A stretch of DNA of 64,000 bases from an uncultured Clostridia bacterium (GTDB taxonomy: Bacteria > Bacillota > Clostridia > Christensenellales > Borkfalkiaceae): NCBI GenBank assembly GCA_934272745.1, contig CAKQSI010000005.1, positions 20,488 to 84,487 of the forward strand. The letters run 5' to 3'. Within the stretch, counting starts at the first letter, position 1, and every line of letters begins with the position of its first letter. The notes under the pieces are model-generated. The model saw only the letters and a program-made list of their open reading frames with translations, made no database searches and was not told the origin of the DNA. Shown one piece after another: positions 1-9,832 of this stretch. The position numbers and the translations under genes are program-made.

Positions 1-64
1 AAAACCGTCGTGAGGCGGTGACGCAAAGCCAAGGGACTTAGAGTTTTAAGTCAGCCCGGTTGCC
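1..64 (+). ncRNA. c-di-GMP-I (GEMM) riboswitch aptamer, 5' end cut by window edge
   Basis: The conserved core GACGCAAAGCC is at 20-30. It is preceded by a GNRA-capped hairpin (CCGTC-GTGA-GGCGG) and followed by the second helix (GGGACTTA paired with TAAGTCAGCCC). The 3' P1 strand CGGTTGCC ends at 64. These are the hallmarks of the GEMM-I aptamer, which binds cyclic di-GMP. The 5' P1 strand (GGCAAAACC in the second copy) is missing its first bases because the window starts here. The sequence is almost identical to the copy at 11892-11957, which suggests duplication. It precedes the giant exported-protein gene at 296. Confidence 0.9.
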
Positions 65-91
65 ATAACTTTTCAGGTTATGGCTTTTTTT
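62..91 (+). terminator. Rho-independent terminator forming the riboswitch expression platform
   Basis: GCCATAAC (62-69) pairs with GTTATGGC (77-84) and is followed by seven T residues. The first three bases of the stem (GCC) are also the last three of the riboswitch P1 helix. Ligand-stabilised P1 would therefore remove three G:C pairs from the terminator. Inference: c-di-GMP binding favours readthrough, an ON switch. Confidence 0.8.
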
Positions 92-265
92 ATGCCCGAA
101 AGAAACTTGCCGGTGGCACAAAAACGGCAACTTCCGCCGGGCGCGGAACGAAAAATTTACGCAACGCTCTTGTTAATTGACGCTAAAGCGGTTTTACGCT
201 TTGAAAAAGCGAGCCTGCGACGTTTGCTTTTCCGCTTAAAACGTTGCAACCACCGCATTCAATCC

Positions 266-296
266 CCGTCAGGAGAACTAACCGTCAGGAGAACTA
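266..296 (+). repeat. Tandemly duplicated ribosome binding site, 16-nt period
   Basis: CCGTCAGGAGAACTA occurs at 266-280 and again at 282-296, the second copy running into the ATG at 296. The downstream AGGAG lies about 6 nt from the ATG and is the functional site. It fixes the start of the giant gene at 296 rather than at the earlier in-frame ATG at 80, which lies inside the terminator. Confidence 0.75.
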
Positions 297-3200
297 TGAA
301 AAAAACGAGAAACGCCAATTTCATATTTTCCCTATTTTTCGCCGTGCTGGGCATTTTAGCCGTCACGGCTACGACTTTTGCCGTGCTGCTGTTTTCCTTC
401 CGCACGGGCGGCGAGATCGGCGGCAATGCGGAAAACGTCAAAGAAACGGTTTCGATTGCGGCGGAAGATGTATCGCTGTCTTTTTCTGCTTCCGGGGAAA
501 GAAAGGAAGTGCCGCTTTCCATCTCTAATTCCTCCGCGGCAAACCTTGCTTACGAATTTACACTTTCCCTGCAAGGGGAAACGGACGCTGAAACCGAGAA
601 ATTCGCTTCTGCAATTCTCGTATATCTGGACGGAAATTTTATCGGCACCCTTGCCGAAATTTCAAATAGCAGCAAACGTTTCACTTCGGGCGGACTGCTT
701 ATGGCAAAATCCGCGACGGCGCGTACCGAAAGCCACACGTTGGCGCTGGAACTGCACGTCGCGGCGGATAAATCGGCATGGAACAAAAACTATACCGCCA
801 AACTGACCACCTACGTTAAAAACGCCGATTACGGCAACTATATTTTCGTTTCGGACGAAGCCGGTCTGAAAAAAGCGGCGGCAGACGTCAACAGCGGACT
901 TTTAGAAAACACGCAGACCGTCGTCCTCGCTTCCGATCTCACGATGGGGGCGGACGTCGCGTTCACTCGTCCGGTTAAAATCGACCTTGCCGGGAATCGC
1001 CTGCTGTTCTCTGCGGGCGCGAACCTGATCTTCGGCGGGGAAGGCGACGCTTATCTCACTTCATCGCGCGCGATGAAGAGCGCCGACCTTTCGGAATTTA
1101 CGGGAGCAGTCGTTGTAAACGGCGAAAAAACCGTGCTTCATATTGCCGACTTTTATGCAGAAACCACCGGCACGCTTAGCGAAACGCCGGACGAGGGGCA
1201 GAACGTAGGAAGCCTTTACGCCGCACTCGTGACCCTGACTTCTTACGACCAGACCGCAGCCGCAGCGGCGATGATGCAGCGTGCGGAGGAACGTTTCCCC
1301 GCAGGCTTTTCCGCCGGAAAGAGCGTTTATCCGTTCGGCGCTATGGCGTTTTACGGCAAAAGTCTGCACGTTTCCGCGCCCGCGGGCTGCACCTATGGCA
1401 GCGCTTCCGGCGCGCTCTCCGTACCGCAGATTAGCGTAAGCCGGGTAGAAACCCTTTCCGCAGGTGCCGCTTCGGCAGATTTCCGCCTGATCGCAAACGC
1501 CGACGAGGAAGTGTTCGCAACCCTTTTTACGGAAGAACTTCAACATATTCCGAACGACCCCAAGTTGACCGCAGATCCCGTCACTTGTGACGTTTTTCTG
1601 CCTACGTATATCGAAAATAAGAACGTGCGCATCGACTGGCAGTCCTCGGACGAAGCCTCGATCTCTTCCGACGGCACGCTTGCGGACGTGTTGAAAGCAA
1701 ATACCGCAGTCACGCTTTTCGCTACCGTCTACGTAAACGACAGCGTGTTTCAGACCAAATTTACCTTCCGCGTGACCAGTCAAACGAAGGAAACCAAATT
1801 TAAATATCTGGTAGCGCAACTCAACCCGGTACGCCTCAACAAAGTGTACAAAACCGACGCGGACAACCGCGGCGAAGCGTTTGTCTATCTTCCCAGCGTA
1901 GGCGGAAATTACGATTACCGCACGGGTTATAAATCCAACACGCTGACCTGGGTGGAAGAAACTTCTGCCGGCGTCTACAAAGGTTTTTCGGATATTGGTC
2001 TGGTTGGATTGAGTTACACGGTACAAAATGCCTATAACTTCGTTTCGCTTTATAAAGACGGAAACGATACGGCGATCTATCTCAACGCCGCAACCTTCTA
2101 TACTTTCGCGCAGGTAACCGTAACGGGCGATTTCGGGAACGGAGAAGTTTATACCGAAAACGTCAACGTTTTAATCGAACTGGGGCAGGACAGCGAACTG
2201 TATGATCTCGCGTTTTCCAATGTGGAAAAGAAATTGTCCGAAGTAAATATTCTGCAAAACATTCTGGATACCCGCTTAAAGTACGGCATGCAGAACGAGC
2301 GCGGCGATTTCTATCTGGAATCTTCCTATCAGTCGGTCGCAATCGCGTATAAGCCGCTGGAGCCTGCGGGTGCGGTTTCCGCTACCGCTTTGGAAACGGA
2401 CGAAACTTCCGCATTTTGCGGCTGGTATCATATTTCTGTCGACTCCACCAAATTTTCTGCTTCCGAAAGCAGCGCGGGGATTCGCGTCACCTTACAAATT
2501 CAGGGCGATGAAAATCCGCCGACGCGCATTTTATACTTCAACGTTCCTGCCGTTATCAAGCCGGACGATCGCGGGTTTGAGAATTACAGCGTGTTCAGCT
2601 CGGTTAAGTACCAGACGTTTACTTCCTTGCCGGAAGAAGAACGGCAGCAGTCCACGGTTTCGGCTGAGGTGGAAGAGCGCCTTGCCGCGCTCCCTAAGAT
2701 CACGGCGGAATACGCCGCCGGGTTTACCGTTTCCGGCGGAACAACGAAACTGCTTACGAACGACACGGCGGACTATATTCTGGTTCGCGATACGCAATTC
2801 GTCAAAAAACTTTCCTTTGCGGTGGGGATGACGAGCGGCGCTTCCGATTCTCATATCGCGGCGTACAAACTCGCCCTGCTTTTGGACTGGGCGACGGGAA
2901 GTACCGAGAAAGAACTTCCGTTTGCAATCGACGGCGTGGATTCCTCCGTCAAATCCAACGGCAAAGAATATATGAACACCGAAGAGGTCGCCGCGATCAA
3001 GACCTATCTTATTGGCACCGTCAAGATTTCCCCGGACGACTATGCCACGCTTTGGGCGCAGGCGACGCGGGTGCCGACCGGCAACGCGCACGTCATCGAA
3101 AACAAGACCGCCGTTGCGGATCAGGTCAAAAGCATGGTCGGTTCCAACTCTACCATATACTTTAAGTATACCGAAGTAATGCAATGGGCATTGAACCAGA

Positions 3201-6200
3201 AAAGGTTTAACGCTTCCACCGCGGGCGGATCTGCGGATCACTCCCCGCCGAACCTTGGTAAGATTGGTATTAACAACGTCCTGATGGACGGTACGGGGAC
3301 GACCGGCCGGGCGACGACGGATTCTTGTACGTCAACGGTTTTGGACTGGAATTCCGACCCCACGAAGTGGGAATGGCACGTGTACGGGGAAAATGAAAGC
3401 CAATGGAAGCAATCAAAATATTATAAAGGGGCAAACGGCGTTAAATACGAAGACGACGGCACCGACTTTATTTCGGATTATGAAGCGCAGTGTATTATGG
3501 CGTTCTGGTGGGGTGTGGACTCCGATTCCACGTACAAAACGTCAGCCAAAACCTTTGCACAAAAATTTATGAACAGTTGTATCGTTCCCGTATTTCTGGA
3601 CGAAGACGGCGCGGGCGATCTTCTTTCCGCTGTCTATACCAAAAAGGGGACGGCAAGTTTTACCGCCGGCATGACGGACGGCGTACCCGAAATTTCCAAT
3701 CTCGATTTTTCTACTTCCGCGATCGACCTGTTTGAAAACGTCACGACCTATCAGGTCTACGGCAAGGTTTCGGACGGGAAACTGGTTCTTCCCGCATTTT
3801 TAACCACCAGCGCGGCGAATAACTACTTCAACCGCGTTACCAAAATGAGCGCCGACCGGAAGGCAAACAAAATTACGACTTTCGTCATGCAGGGCGCGGC
3901 GAACACGCACACCAAACTCAGCCTGACTAACGTCGATCGCCTGACCGGTACGGCAAATCTGGACTTTTCGTACAATCCCGGGATCGATTCCGTCGGCGAT
4001 ATCTTAAACGTGCGGTTGCAGGATCTTTTATATCTTGATGTGCACGGTGTGGGCGCGGGCACCGATTACGTGGAATATCTGCTGAAAAACGTCAAGGTTT
4101 TAGCCCCGGACTCGGTCTGTTATTATACGAAAGATAAAGTCTATACGAAGTACACCGTGGCTGCCGGCGCTACGGTTTCGGAAGGGTTGCGGTATTTAAA
4201 CGAGTTGACCAAGGTAGACAGTCCTTATCTGCAACTGACCAAGTTTGCGGAGGGCAGTACCATTCAATGGTACGTGGAGCAGGGCAATCCCGCTTATCTC
4301 GTAGAATCACCGGGCAACGACGTTTATACTGCGGTTTCTTCCGCAGACGCGATGAACCGCCTGCTGAAAAATTATTACTATTGTAACGCTTCCGTCGCAA
4401 CCACCTGGTCGGACGGAACGACTCCGTTGTCCCTTTCTGCAGGCTCGGTATACAAGTTGACGTACGGCGGAACCCGTGGTTATGGCTTTGAACTCGTTTA
4501 TAGCGCAGACGAACTGGAAGCGGTGAACGCGGTGCCGGGCGTGGACGAGGTAGATATGTCGCAGGGTACTGCCATAACCAGAAGATGGCAGGAGCAGACG
4601 GGCACAAGCGGCTCGGTAGCGGCAACCGGACCCAAGGCGACGAGTTATACTAGCCTTTCCGCATTACAAAACGCATACGGTAGTTACGAACAAGTTTATA
4701 GTGGAAGCAGCACCTATCTGGATCTTTATACAAGTAAAAACAGTAATTTTACGGAATTTGCATCCGGAGTTACGGGATTGTACCGTGTAACAGAAACAGT
4801 TACGGAAACAAAAACTTATCGTTATTATATAGACAACAATGTCCGGAGTTTATCCAAAAACTATTACGATAAGAGTACCGGAAAGGTGATCAACGCAAAT
4901 TTCACCAAGGGAAGTGCCGATGTTGATTATCTGACATTTACAGTAAATATTGCGCGTACATATCATTACTATTTTTACAAGCAATCGACGCCAACCGTAA
5001 CTTTCGTAAATCCGACCTATAATGGCACCACTTACCCATATGCCAGAATATACACTCAGCAGAATACTTGGTGTGAAATATATAATACCGCAGAAAGTAC
5101 TTACTATTATACCAACGAAAACGTATATGCAACTTATAAAACTCAGAATTTTGCGGCTTCCGGAACAATGACGTATACGCAAGAACAGGCGTACAATGCG
5201 GTCGTTTCGTATCTCGATACTTTGACAGACGGTACCTACACGCCGGACGGAACGGTGGATACTACCGCTGCTTCTTCCGTCACCACGACCGACCTTGTGA
5301 CCTATCTTTCGCTCGTTTCTTCCGCGGAGGACGTTGCGGGAAGTAACGGCGCTTACGCCTATATAGCGGCTACAGAAGATAACCTTTCCCTCTATAAATT
5401 TACCGGTTCGGGCAGTCAGGAATATTACGAAGAGGGGACGAAATATTCCGGTTCTTACACAACCGGCGGCGGGTACCGCCTGAATTACGATACTTCGCAA
5501 AAGAAGTTCGTCTTTAACGCCGTCACCCTGCGCGAAAATGCGCCCGCCGTCAATATGGAAAGCATTTTAAGCGAGGCGAACGCAAAGAAAGACACCGCGC
5601 TTTTCGGCAACTATTACGGCAATTATTACTGTTACAGCGGCGATACGACGAGTATCAACGGCAGAAGTTACGTCAGCGGCGGTCTGTACCGCCTGATGAC
5701 CGACGAAAACGGCAATTTTGTCTTTATCCGCCCGGCAGACGGGAAATATGGAGAAGACGTCACAAGACCGACGAGTTTTATTACCTACGTCGATACCGGA
5801 ACAACCGCCAACCCCATTGCCGCCGCCGACAATATGATGAAAGATCTTCTGAAAGCCATCAACGGGGAGGCAGGCGCCCCCACGAAAGGGCAGGTTGTTT
5901 ATCTGAAAGGAACGCTCGGTCACACTTATGCGCACGGCTTTTTCGAGTTGACATATGACGAAGATTCCTTAACCTATTACTTCAAATCTATGGGCGGATT
6001 GGGCTGCGTGGAATTTACAGCAACGGACAGTTACGATATTTCCCGTATCACGGGGCAGGATCTGCACCTTGCCACCGACAGCGCCCCGTCCCGTATGTAC
6101 AATATCCGCTACGTCGGAACCACCGGGCAAAAATACGGCGGAACCGGCGGATCGAGAGAAACGATCATTGTCGCGCGTGTGGTGGAAAACGGCACGACTT

Positions 6201-6235
6201 ACGAACGGAAATTTAAAGTAACCGTGTCCGCATAA
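296..6235 (+). CDS. Giant exported surface protein (1979 aa) under c-di-GMP riboswitch control
   Basis: No named family is recognised for the whole protein. Residues 1-35 are a signal or anchor sequence: a KKTRN basic start, then a hydrophobic run through ATTFAVLLFSF. The rest looks extracellular, rich in Thr, Ser, Asp and Tyr with beta-strand-like alternation. Around residue 440 there is a bacterial Ig-like segment (VRIDWQSSDEASISSDGTL), typical of surface adhesins. No C-terminal sorting motif or anchor is seen, so it is either held by its N-terminus or cleaved and released. Residues about 1465-1620 (nt 4690-5160) are very Tyr-rich and use A/T-richer codons than the flanks, suggesting recent gain or fast change. 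The first gene after the riboswitch, it is followed by three smaller exported proteins. Likely role, by inference: adhesion or matrix scaffold. Confidence 0.7.
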   Translation: MKKTRNANFIFSLFFAVLGILAVTATTFAVLLFSFRTGGEIGGNAENVKETVSIAAEDVSLSFSASGERKEVPLSISNSSAANLAYEFTLSLQGETDAETEKFASAILVYLDGNFIGTLAEISNSSKRFTSGGLLMAKSATARTESHTLALELHVAADKSAWNKNYTAKLTTYVKNADYGNYIFVSDEAGLKKAAADVNSGLLENTQTVVLASDLTMGADVAFTRPVKIDLAGNRLLFSAGANLIFGGEGDAYLTSSRAMKSADLSEFTGAVVVNGEKTVLHIADFYAETTGTLSETPDEGQNVGSLYAALVTLTSYDQTAAAAAMMQRAEERFPAGFSAGKSVYPFGAMAFYGKSLHVSAPAGCTYGSASGALSVPQISVSRVETLSAGAASADFRLIANADEEVFATLFTEELQHIPNDPKLTADPVTCDVFLPTYIENKNVRIDWQSSDEASISSDGTLADVLKANTAVTLFATVYVNDSVFQTKFTFRVTSQTKETKFKYLVAQLNPVRLNKVYKTDADNRGEAFVYLPSVGGNYDYRTGYKSNTLTWVEETSAGVYKGFSDIGLVGLSYTVQNAYNFVSLYKDGNDTAIYLNAATFYTFAQVTVTGDFGNGEVYTENVNVLIELGQDSELYDLAFSNVEKKLSEVNILQNILDTRLKYGMQNERGDFYLESSYQSVAIAYKPLEPAGAVSATALETDETSAFCGWYHISVDSTKFSASESSAGIRVTLQIQGDENPPTRILYFNVPAVIKPDDRGFENYSVFSSVKYQTFTSLPEEERQQSTVSAEVEERLAALPKITAEYAAGFTVSGGTTKLLTNDTADYILVRDTQFVKKLSFAVGMTSGASDSHIAAYKLALLLDWATGSTEKELPFAIDGVDSSVKSNGKEYMNTEEVAAIKTYLIGTVKISPDDYATLWAQATRVPTGNAHVIENKTAVADQVKSMVGSNSTIYFKYTEVMQWALNQKRFNASTAGGSADHSPPNLGKIGINNVLMDGTGTTGRATTDSCTSTVLDWNSDPTKWEWHVYGENESQWKQSKYYKGANGVKYEDDGTDFISDYEAQCIMAFWWGVDSDSTYKTSAKTFAQKFMNSCIVPVFLDEDGAGDLLSAVYTKKGTASFTAGMTDGVPEISNLDFSTSAIDLFENVTTYQVYGKVSDGKLVLPAFLTTSAANNYFNRVTKMSADRKANKITTFVMQGAANTHTKLSLTNVDRLTGTANLDFSYNPGIDSVGDILNVRLQDLLYLDVHGVGAGTDYVEYLLKNVKVLAPDSVCYYTKDKVYTKYTVAAGATVSEGLRYLNELTKVDSPYLQLTKFAEGSTIQWYVEQGNPAYLVESPGNDVYTAVSSADAMNRLLKNYYYCNASVATTWSDGTTPLSLSAGSVYKLTYGGTRGYGFELVYSADELEAVNAVPGVDEVDMSQGTAITRRWQEQTGTSGSVAATGPKATSYTSLSALQNAYGSYEQVYSGSSTYLDLYTSKNSNFTEFASGVTGLYRVTETVTETKTYRYYIDNNVRSLSKNYYDKSTGKVINANFTKGSADVDYLTFTVNIARTYHYYFYKQSTPTVTFVNPTYNGTTYPYARIYTQQNTWCEIYNTAESTYYYTNENVYATYKTQNFAASGTMTYTQEQAYNAVVSYLDTLTDGTYTPDGTVDTTAASSVTTTDLVTYLSLVSSAEDVAGSNGAYAYIAATEDNLSLYKFTGSGSQEYYEEGTKYSGSYTTGGGYRLNYDTSQKKFVFNAVTLRENAPAVNMESILSEANAKKDTALFGNYYGNYYCYSGDTTSINGRSYVSGGLYRLMTDENGNFVFIRPADGKYGEDVTRPTSFITYVDTGTTANPIAAADNMMKDLLKAINGEAGAPTKGQVVYLKGTLGHTYAHGFFELTYDEDSLTYYFKSMGGLGCVEFTATDSYDISRITGQDLHLATDSAPSRMYNIRYVGTTGQKYGGTGGSRETIIVARVVENGTTYERKFKVTVSA

Positions 6236-6358
6236 AAATTTGCCGCTGCCGGCATAAAATTTGCCGGCAACCCGGAACTCTGCCTGATACAAGGGTTTGC
6301 CGCTAAAAATTCAAAAAGGAGGGAAAGCGCGCTTTGCGCCGCAAGATTTATAAGATTT

Positions 6359-9300
6359 ATGAAAAATAAGATCAGAAAATTCAGCCCGCTTGCGCTTGTC
6401 CTCTGTATTTTGCTGGCGCTTTCCCTTTCGGCTACGGCTTACGCCTATTTTACGGGCGCATTCGATAAAAACATCACCGCGGGCGAAACCGGGAAGGACA
6501 CTACGCAGATCGTAAACGTCACCGCCGGCGACTTCGACACGTTGAAAGCCTATGCGCTTGCCGCGGACGGAAAAACGGGGATATGGAACGATTCTTCTCT
6601 CGTATCCGCCAAAGGAACCCGCCTGATGATCACGCTTACCGGCGATATTACCCTTTCTGCCGACCTGACGTTCGTTACCGACAGTCATCTCGATCTCGGC
6701 GGACACAAATTATATCTGGACGGACACGAACTTGCTTTCCGCCACACCTACCGCGGCACGACGGTGGTCGAAAACGGCACGGTGGTCGTGGACAGCACGG
6801 CGCGTACTGCGGACGACGGAACGCTCATCGCCGCGGCGAAAACGGGGAAGATCGTCTTCGATCTGCCGTTTTCTTACCCGACGGTAGCGGAAGACGTCGC
6901 TTTTCAGACCCGTGCGGGACTGACCGCAAATGCGGATCCCTTGACCCCGACCGACTGCTATACCGTCCTTTCCTTTGACGAAAAAACCACGGCGTATTAC
7001 GCCTTCAAAACGGTGACGAACAAGTTGGGCAACGCCGCGGACGGCAGCGATCTTGCGCTTTCCTACGAAGAGGTTGCTGCTGCTTTCGCTGCGGGTAAAA
7101 TCACACTTGCAAACGGAGTATATACGTTTGATCCGTCGCTTTTCCTGACCGGAAAAACCTGCTATCTTGCGGGCGCGACGGGAAATATCAAACACGCCTG
7201 CGCGTTTGTGTTCCGCGATCTCGATCTCCCGAAAAACTACCTTTCGTTTGACGGACTGACCGTCGAATACGATTCTTCCGCGCCGGAAATTCTTTCGGCA
7301 AGCGGAAACTACACCGCCCCCGTTTCGGCGGAAAGTCTGACGCTTACGGTCACTCTGAAAAAGAACGGCACGGCATTCGCGACACTTGCGCTTCCGCTGC
7401 ACGCGGTCAATCCCGCGGACGAAGCCTCGGTGCTTGCGGCAGGGAAGACGGCGATCCATGCCCTGATGCAAAAGACCCGGCAGACCCTGACCGTAAACGG
7501 AAGCGAAGTCAGCGGTTACGTCTTCAAACGCTCGGTGCAGTTCCCAAAAAAGTGGGAGATTTCGGGCGGCACCACAGTGACTTTTGCCTATGAAGCGTAC
7601 GACGCTGCAACCGACACGGCAAGCGTCGTTGCCGACCGGTTTACCGACCTTTCCGCTTACGCGGCGCAGTTTGAACCGGTAGAAAGCGTCAAGCGGCTGA
7701 AAATCACCGTTTCCTGCGGCGCTTCTTCCGAAGTCCTCGTTTTCGACGATATTTACGCCAGCGACGCGGGACTGATCCGCACGCCGGCTTCCATCGCGCA
7801 GGATTTTATTTCACAGTACTATAAAGACACCATCTATCTGCAGATGATCGGGTGGTTTGACGGGAAGCCCACCGGATATTACGATTACGACCTGATCAAA
7901 CCGACCGAAGACAATGCGGACTCCTCTATCCTCGGCATTAAATACGAACTGATCAACGACACCAACGGCATTTATAAACTCAATCTGACCACGGACGATA
8001 AGGGTTACGTTACCGCAAACGGAACGCTTTCCGTTGCCGATTTCGCAAGCAAAAACCCGCTCGACTACGTGGAATCAGTGCAGCTGAAATGTACGTTCAA
8101 ATTTTCCTCTGGCGAGGAAGTCATTCTGGTCGGAATCAAGTGCGAACGGGAAGCCGGCGGCGATTCCCCTACCAACTTTTTGCCCTATTATACCTATTAC
8201 GATCAGATGTTTTTTGCAACGACGGGCAACTATTCGGTGAAAACGTTCACCATGCCTTTTGCCTACCGGGACGAAGGTCCGTTCGTCGTCTACGACGCGG
8301 CGCTCGATTCCACGGACGAAAAGACCTTTAACCGTGTTCCCGGACTGACCGTTTCGCTCAGTTACGGCGGCAATAATATCAGTCTGCCTGCCGGTTATAC
8401 CACCTGGATCGAAGCGTTTGCGGATACGAAAAATAAACCGATCAACCTTTCCGACCTCATTGCGGCGGGGGACGCGCGCTGGGTGTTTACGATAAATCCC
8501 GCCGAAATCGGAACAACAAATGTGGAATTCGAGATCTTGTACGGCTACGCCATGACCACGGGCAGCCTGTTTACTTCGTATACGTCCGCGGGGAAATACA
8601 AAACCACTTCGTTCACGCTCCCGGGGGTGTTGACTTCGGTAGAAATGCCGGACGGCAATTTTTATCAGTGGACGTACGAAGCGTTCAGCGGCGACACTTA
8701 CGCTGCGGGGTCCGTCATTCTGACCGACTGGCTGAAGCAGAACGTCGCCCTCGATGTGACGAACGCAACTTACGGTTCGCTCCTGCAACAGGTGCAATCC
8801 TTCCAAGGGGCGGAATATCTCCTCGGTACCACGACGGTAAACCTCAGCAAGATGAATTTTTCCGCCAATTATGCGGAAGTGCTCGGGTATCTTACCCGGA
8901 TGCCGCAGGTGGAAGAACTCAATCTGTCAAACTGCGGACTTTCTTCCGGCAGCACGACCGAAGCGCCCACCGATTCCGCGCTGGCGCTGCTGAAAAATCT
9001 TACCCGGCTTACGACGTTGCACCTGCACAATACCGTTGTGACCAGTACCACAACTCCGCCGAAAAATACGATTTATTCGTTTGAATTTTTACTGGATCTT
9101 TCTTCGCTTTCCAAAGTTTATGTTTACAACAATCTGGATTCTTCTTCGGTCGGCGGAATTTTCTACGGATCGAAAGGGCTGGTCAATCTGGAATACTTTG
9201 CGGAACTGACCTCTTCCGGCGTGTCGGTCTACAATGCGGCGGACGTTGCGAGCGGCTCGAGCGAAAATCCCACCCTGTACGAGGAAATGGAAGACGTCAA

Positions 9301-9589
9301 CGATTATAAGTGTCTGAAAACGCTGGAGTATCAGAAAAAGATCAAGGCGGGCAGCGATATTTCCGCCGTTTATCAGTCTTTTTCCACCAACCGGTCGGAC
9401 TATGCATTAAAGTCTTCTTATAGGGCGGGAAACACGACTTACACGGTTCTGAACACGTCCACGCTCGCGTTCGGCTACGACGGGGACAAGGCCACCGCGA
9501 CCCGGTTTTATCTGCAATATACGATCCGGCTCCGGAATTACGGCACGCCGGTCACCGTGAAAGTGTATTTCGACGTCGTCCGTATTTGA
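6359..9589 (+). CDS. Exported protein with SipW-type signal and C-terminal leucine-rich repeats (1076 aa)
   Basis: The N-terminus (basic KNKIRK, hydrophobic 11-30, then ATAYAYFTG) resembles the signal region of TasA/camelysin-type proteins cut by SipW-like peptidases. The body is beta-rich with Ig-like segments. Residues about 820-950 carry leucine-rich-repeat-like units (for example VEELNLSNCGL and LTTLHLHNTVV), usually a protein-binding surface. There is no sorting motif. The AAGGAGGG ribosome site at about 6315 lies some 38 nt from the ATG, with a small hairpin (GCGC-GCTTT-GCGC) between that could bring it closer. The gene is 123 nt after the giant gene in the same direction and probably shares its riboswitch-controlled transcript. 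Function by inference: surface or matrix component. Confidence 0.68.
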   Translation: MKNKIRKFSPLALVLCILLALSLSATAYAYFTGAFDKNITAGETGKDTTQIVNVTAGDFDTLKAYALAADGKTGIWNDSSLVSAKGTRLMITLTGDITLSADLTFVTDSHLDLGGHKLYLDGHELAFRHTYRGTTVVENGTVVVDSTARTADDGTLIAAAKTGKIVFDLPFSYPTVAEDVAFQTRAGLTANADPLTPTDCYTVLSFDEKTTAYYAFKTVTNKLGNAADGSDLALSYEEVAAAFAAGKITLANGVYTFDPSLFLTGKTCYLAGATGNIKHACAFVFRDLDLPKNYLSFDGLTVEYDSSAPEILSASGNYTAPVSAESLTLTVTLKKNGTAFATLALPLHAVNPADEASVLAAGKTAIHALMQKTRQTLTVNGSEVSGYVFKRSVQFPKKWEISGGTTVTFAYEAYDAATDTASVVADRFTDLSAYAAQFEPVESVKRLKITVSCGASSEVLVFDDIYASDAGLIRTPASIAQDFISQYYKDTIYLQMIGWFDGKPTGYYDYDLIKPTEDNADSSILGIKYELINDTNGIYKLNLTTDDKGYVTANGTLSVADFASKNPLDYVESVQLKCTFKFSSGEEVILVGIKCEREAGGDSPTNFLPYYTYYDQMFFATTGNYSVKTFTMPFAYRDEGPFVVYDAALDSTDEKTFNRVPGLTVSLSYGGNNISLPAGYTTWIEAFADTKNKPINLSDLIAAGDARWVFTINPAEIGTTNVEFEILYGYAMTTGSLFTSYTSAGKYKTTSFTLPGVLTSVEMPDGNFYQWTYEAFSGDTYAAGSVILTDWLKQNVALDVTNATYGSLLQQVQSFQGAEYLLGTTTVNLSKMNFSANYAEVLGYLTRMPQVEELNLSNCGLSSGSTTEAPTDSALALLKNLTRLTTLHLHNTVVTSTTTPPKNTIYSFEFLLDLSSLSKVYVYNNLDSSSVGGIFYGSKGLVNLEYFAELTSSGVSVYNAADVASGSSENPTLYEEMEDVNDYKCLKTLEYQKKIKAGSDISAVYQSFSTNRSDYALKSSYRAGNTTYTVLNTSTLAFGYDGDKATATRFYLQYTIRLRNYGTPVTVKVYFDVVRI

Positions 9590-9670
9590 CGGGTCCCGGA
9601 GGAAAAGCAATACGAAGGCGGCGCCGCGATCGATTTTTCCGCCCAAAGCGGAAAACCAAACAAAACCTGC

Positions 9671-9810
9671 AAACCTGCACGCCCGTGCAATGATAGCGGG
9701 AAACAAAAATCTGCAAACCTGTACATTCAGGCAAACGAAAACCCGCACGCCAGCATAAAGCAAAATTCGTGCAAGCGAAAATCAAACGAAAACCCCGCAC
9801 GCCCGTGCAA
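9671..9810 (+). repeat. Degenerate repeat cluster with GCACG...CGTGC palindromes before the third surface gene
   Basis: The intergenic stretch contains AACCTGCACGCCCGTGCAA at 9672-9690 and a near copy AACCCCGCACGCCCGTGCAA at 9791-9810. A broken copy lies between them (AACCCGCACGCCAGCA from about 9740). Each full copy has a short palindrome, GCACGcCCGTGC. Neighbouring AAACGAAAACC words repeat too. No function is visible; slippage-expanded spacer is likely. Confidence 0.55.
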
Positions 9811-9832
9811 ATCGAAAAAAGGAGGGAGCGCT

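Noticed and set aside
80..295. In-frame 72-codon extension of the giant surface protein
   Set aside because: The ATG at 80 lies inside the terminator hairpin and lacks a ribosome site. AGGAG and a signal sequence mark 296 as the start.
1061..2026. Minus-strand open frame of 321 codons
   Set aside because: Antisense shadow of the giant surface gene with no recognisable domain.
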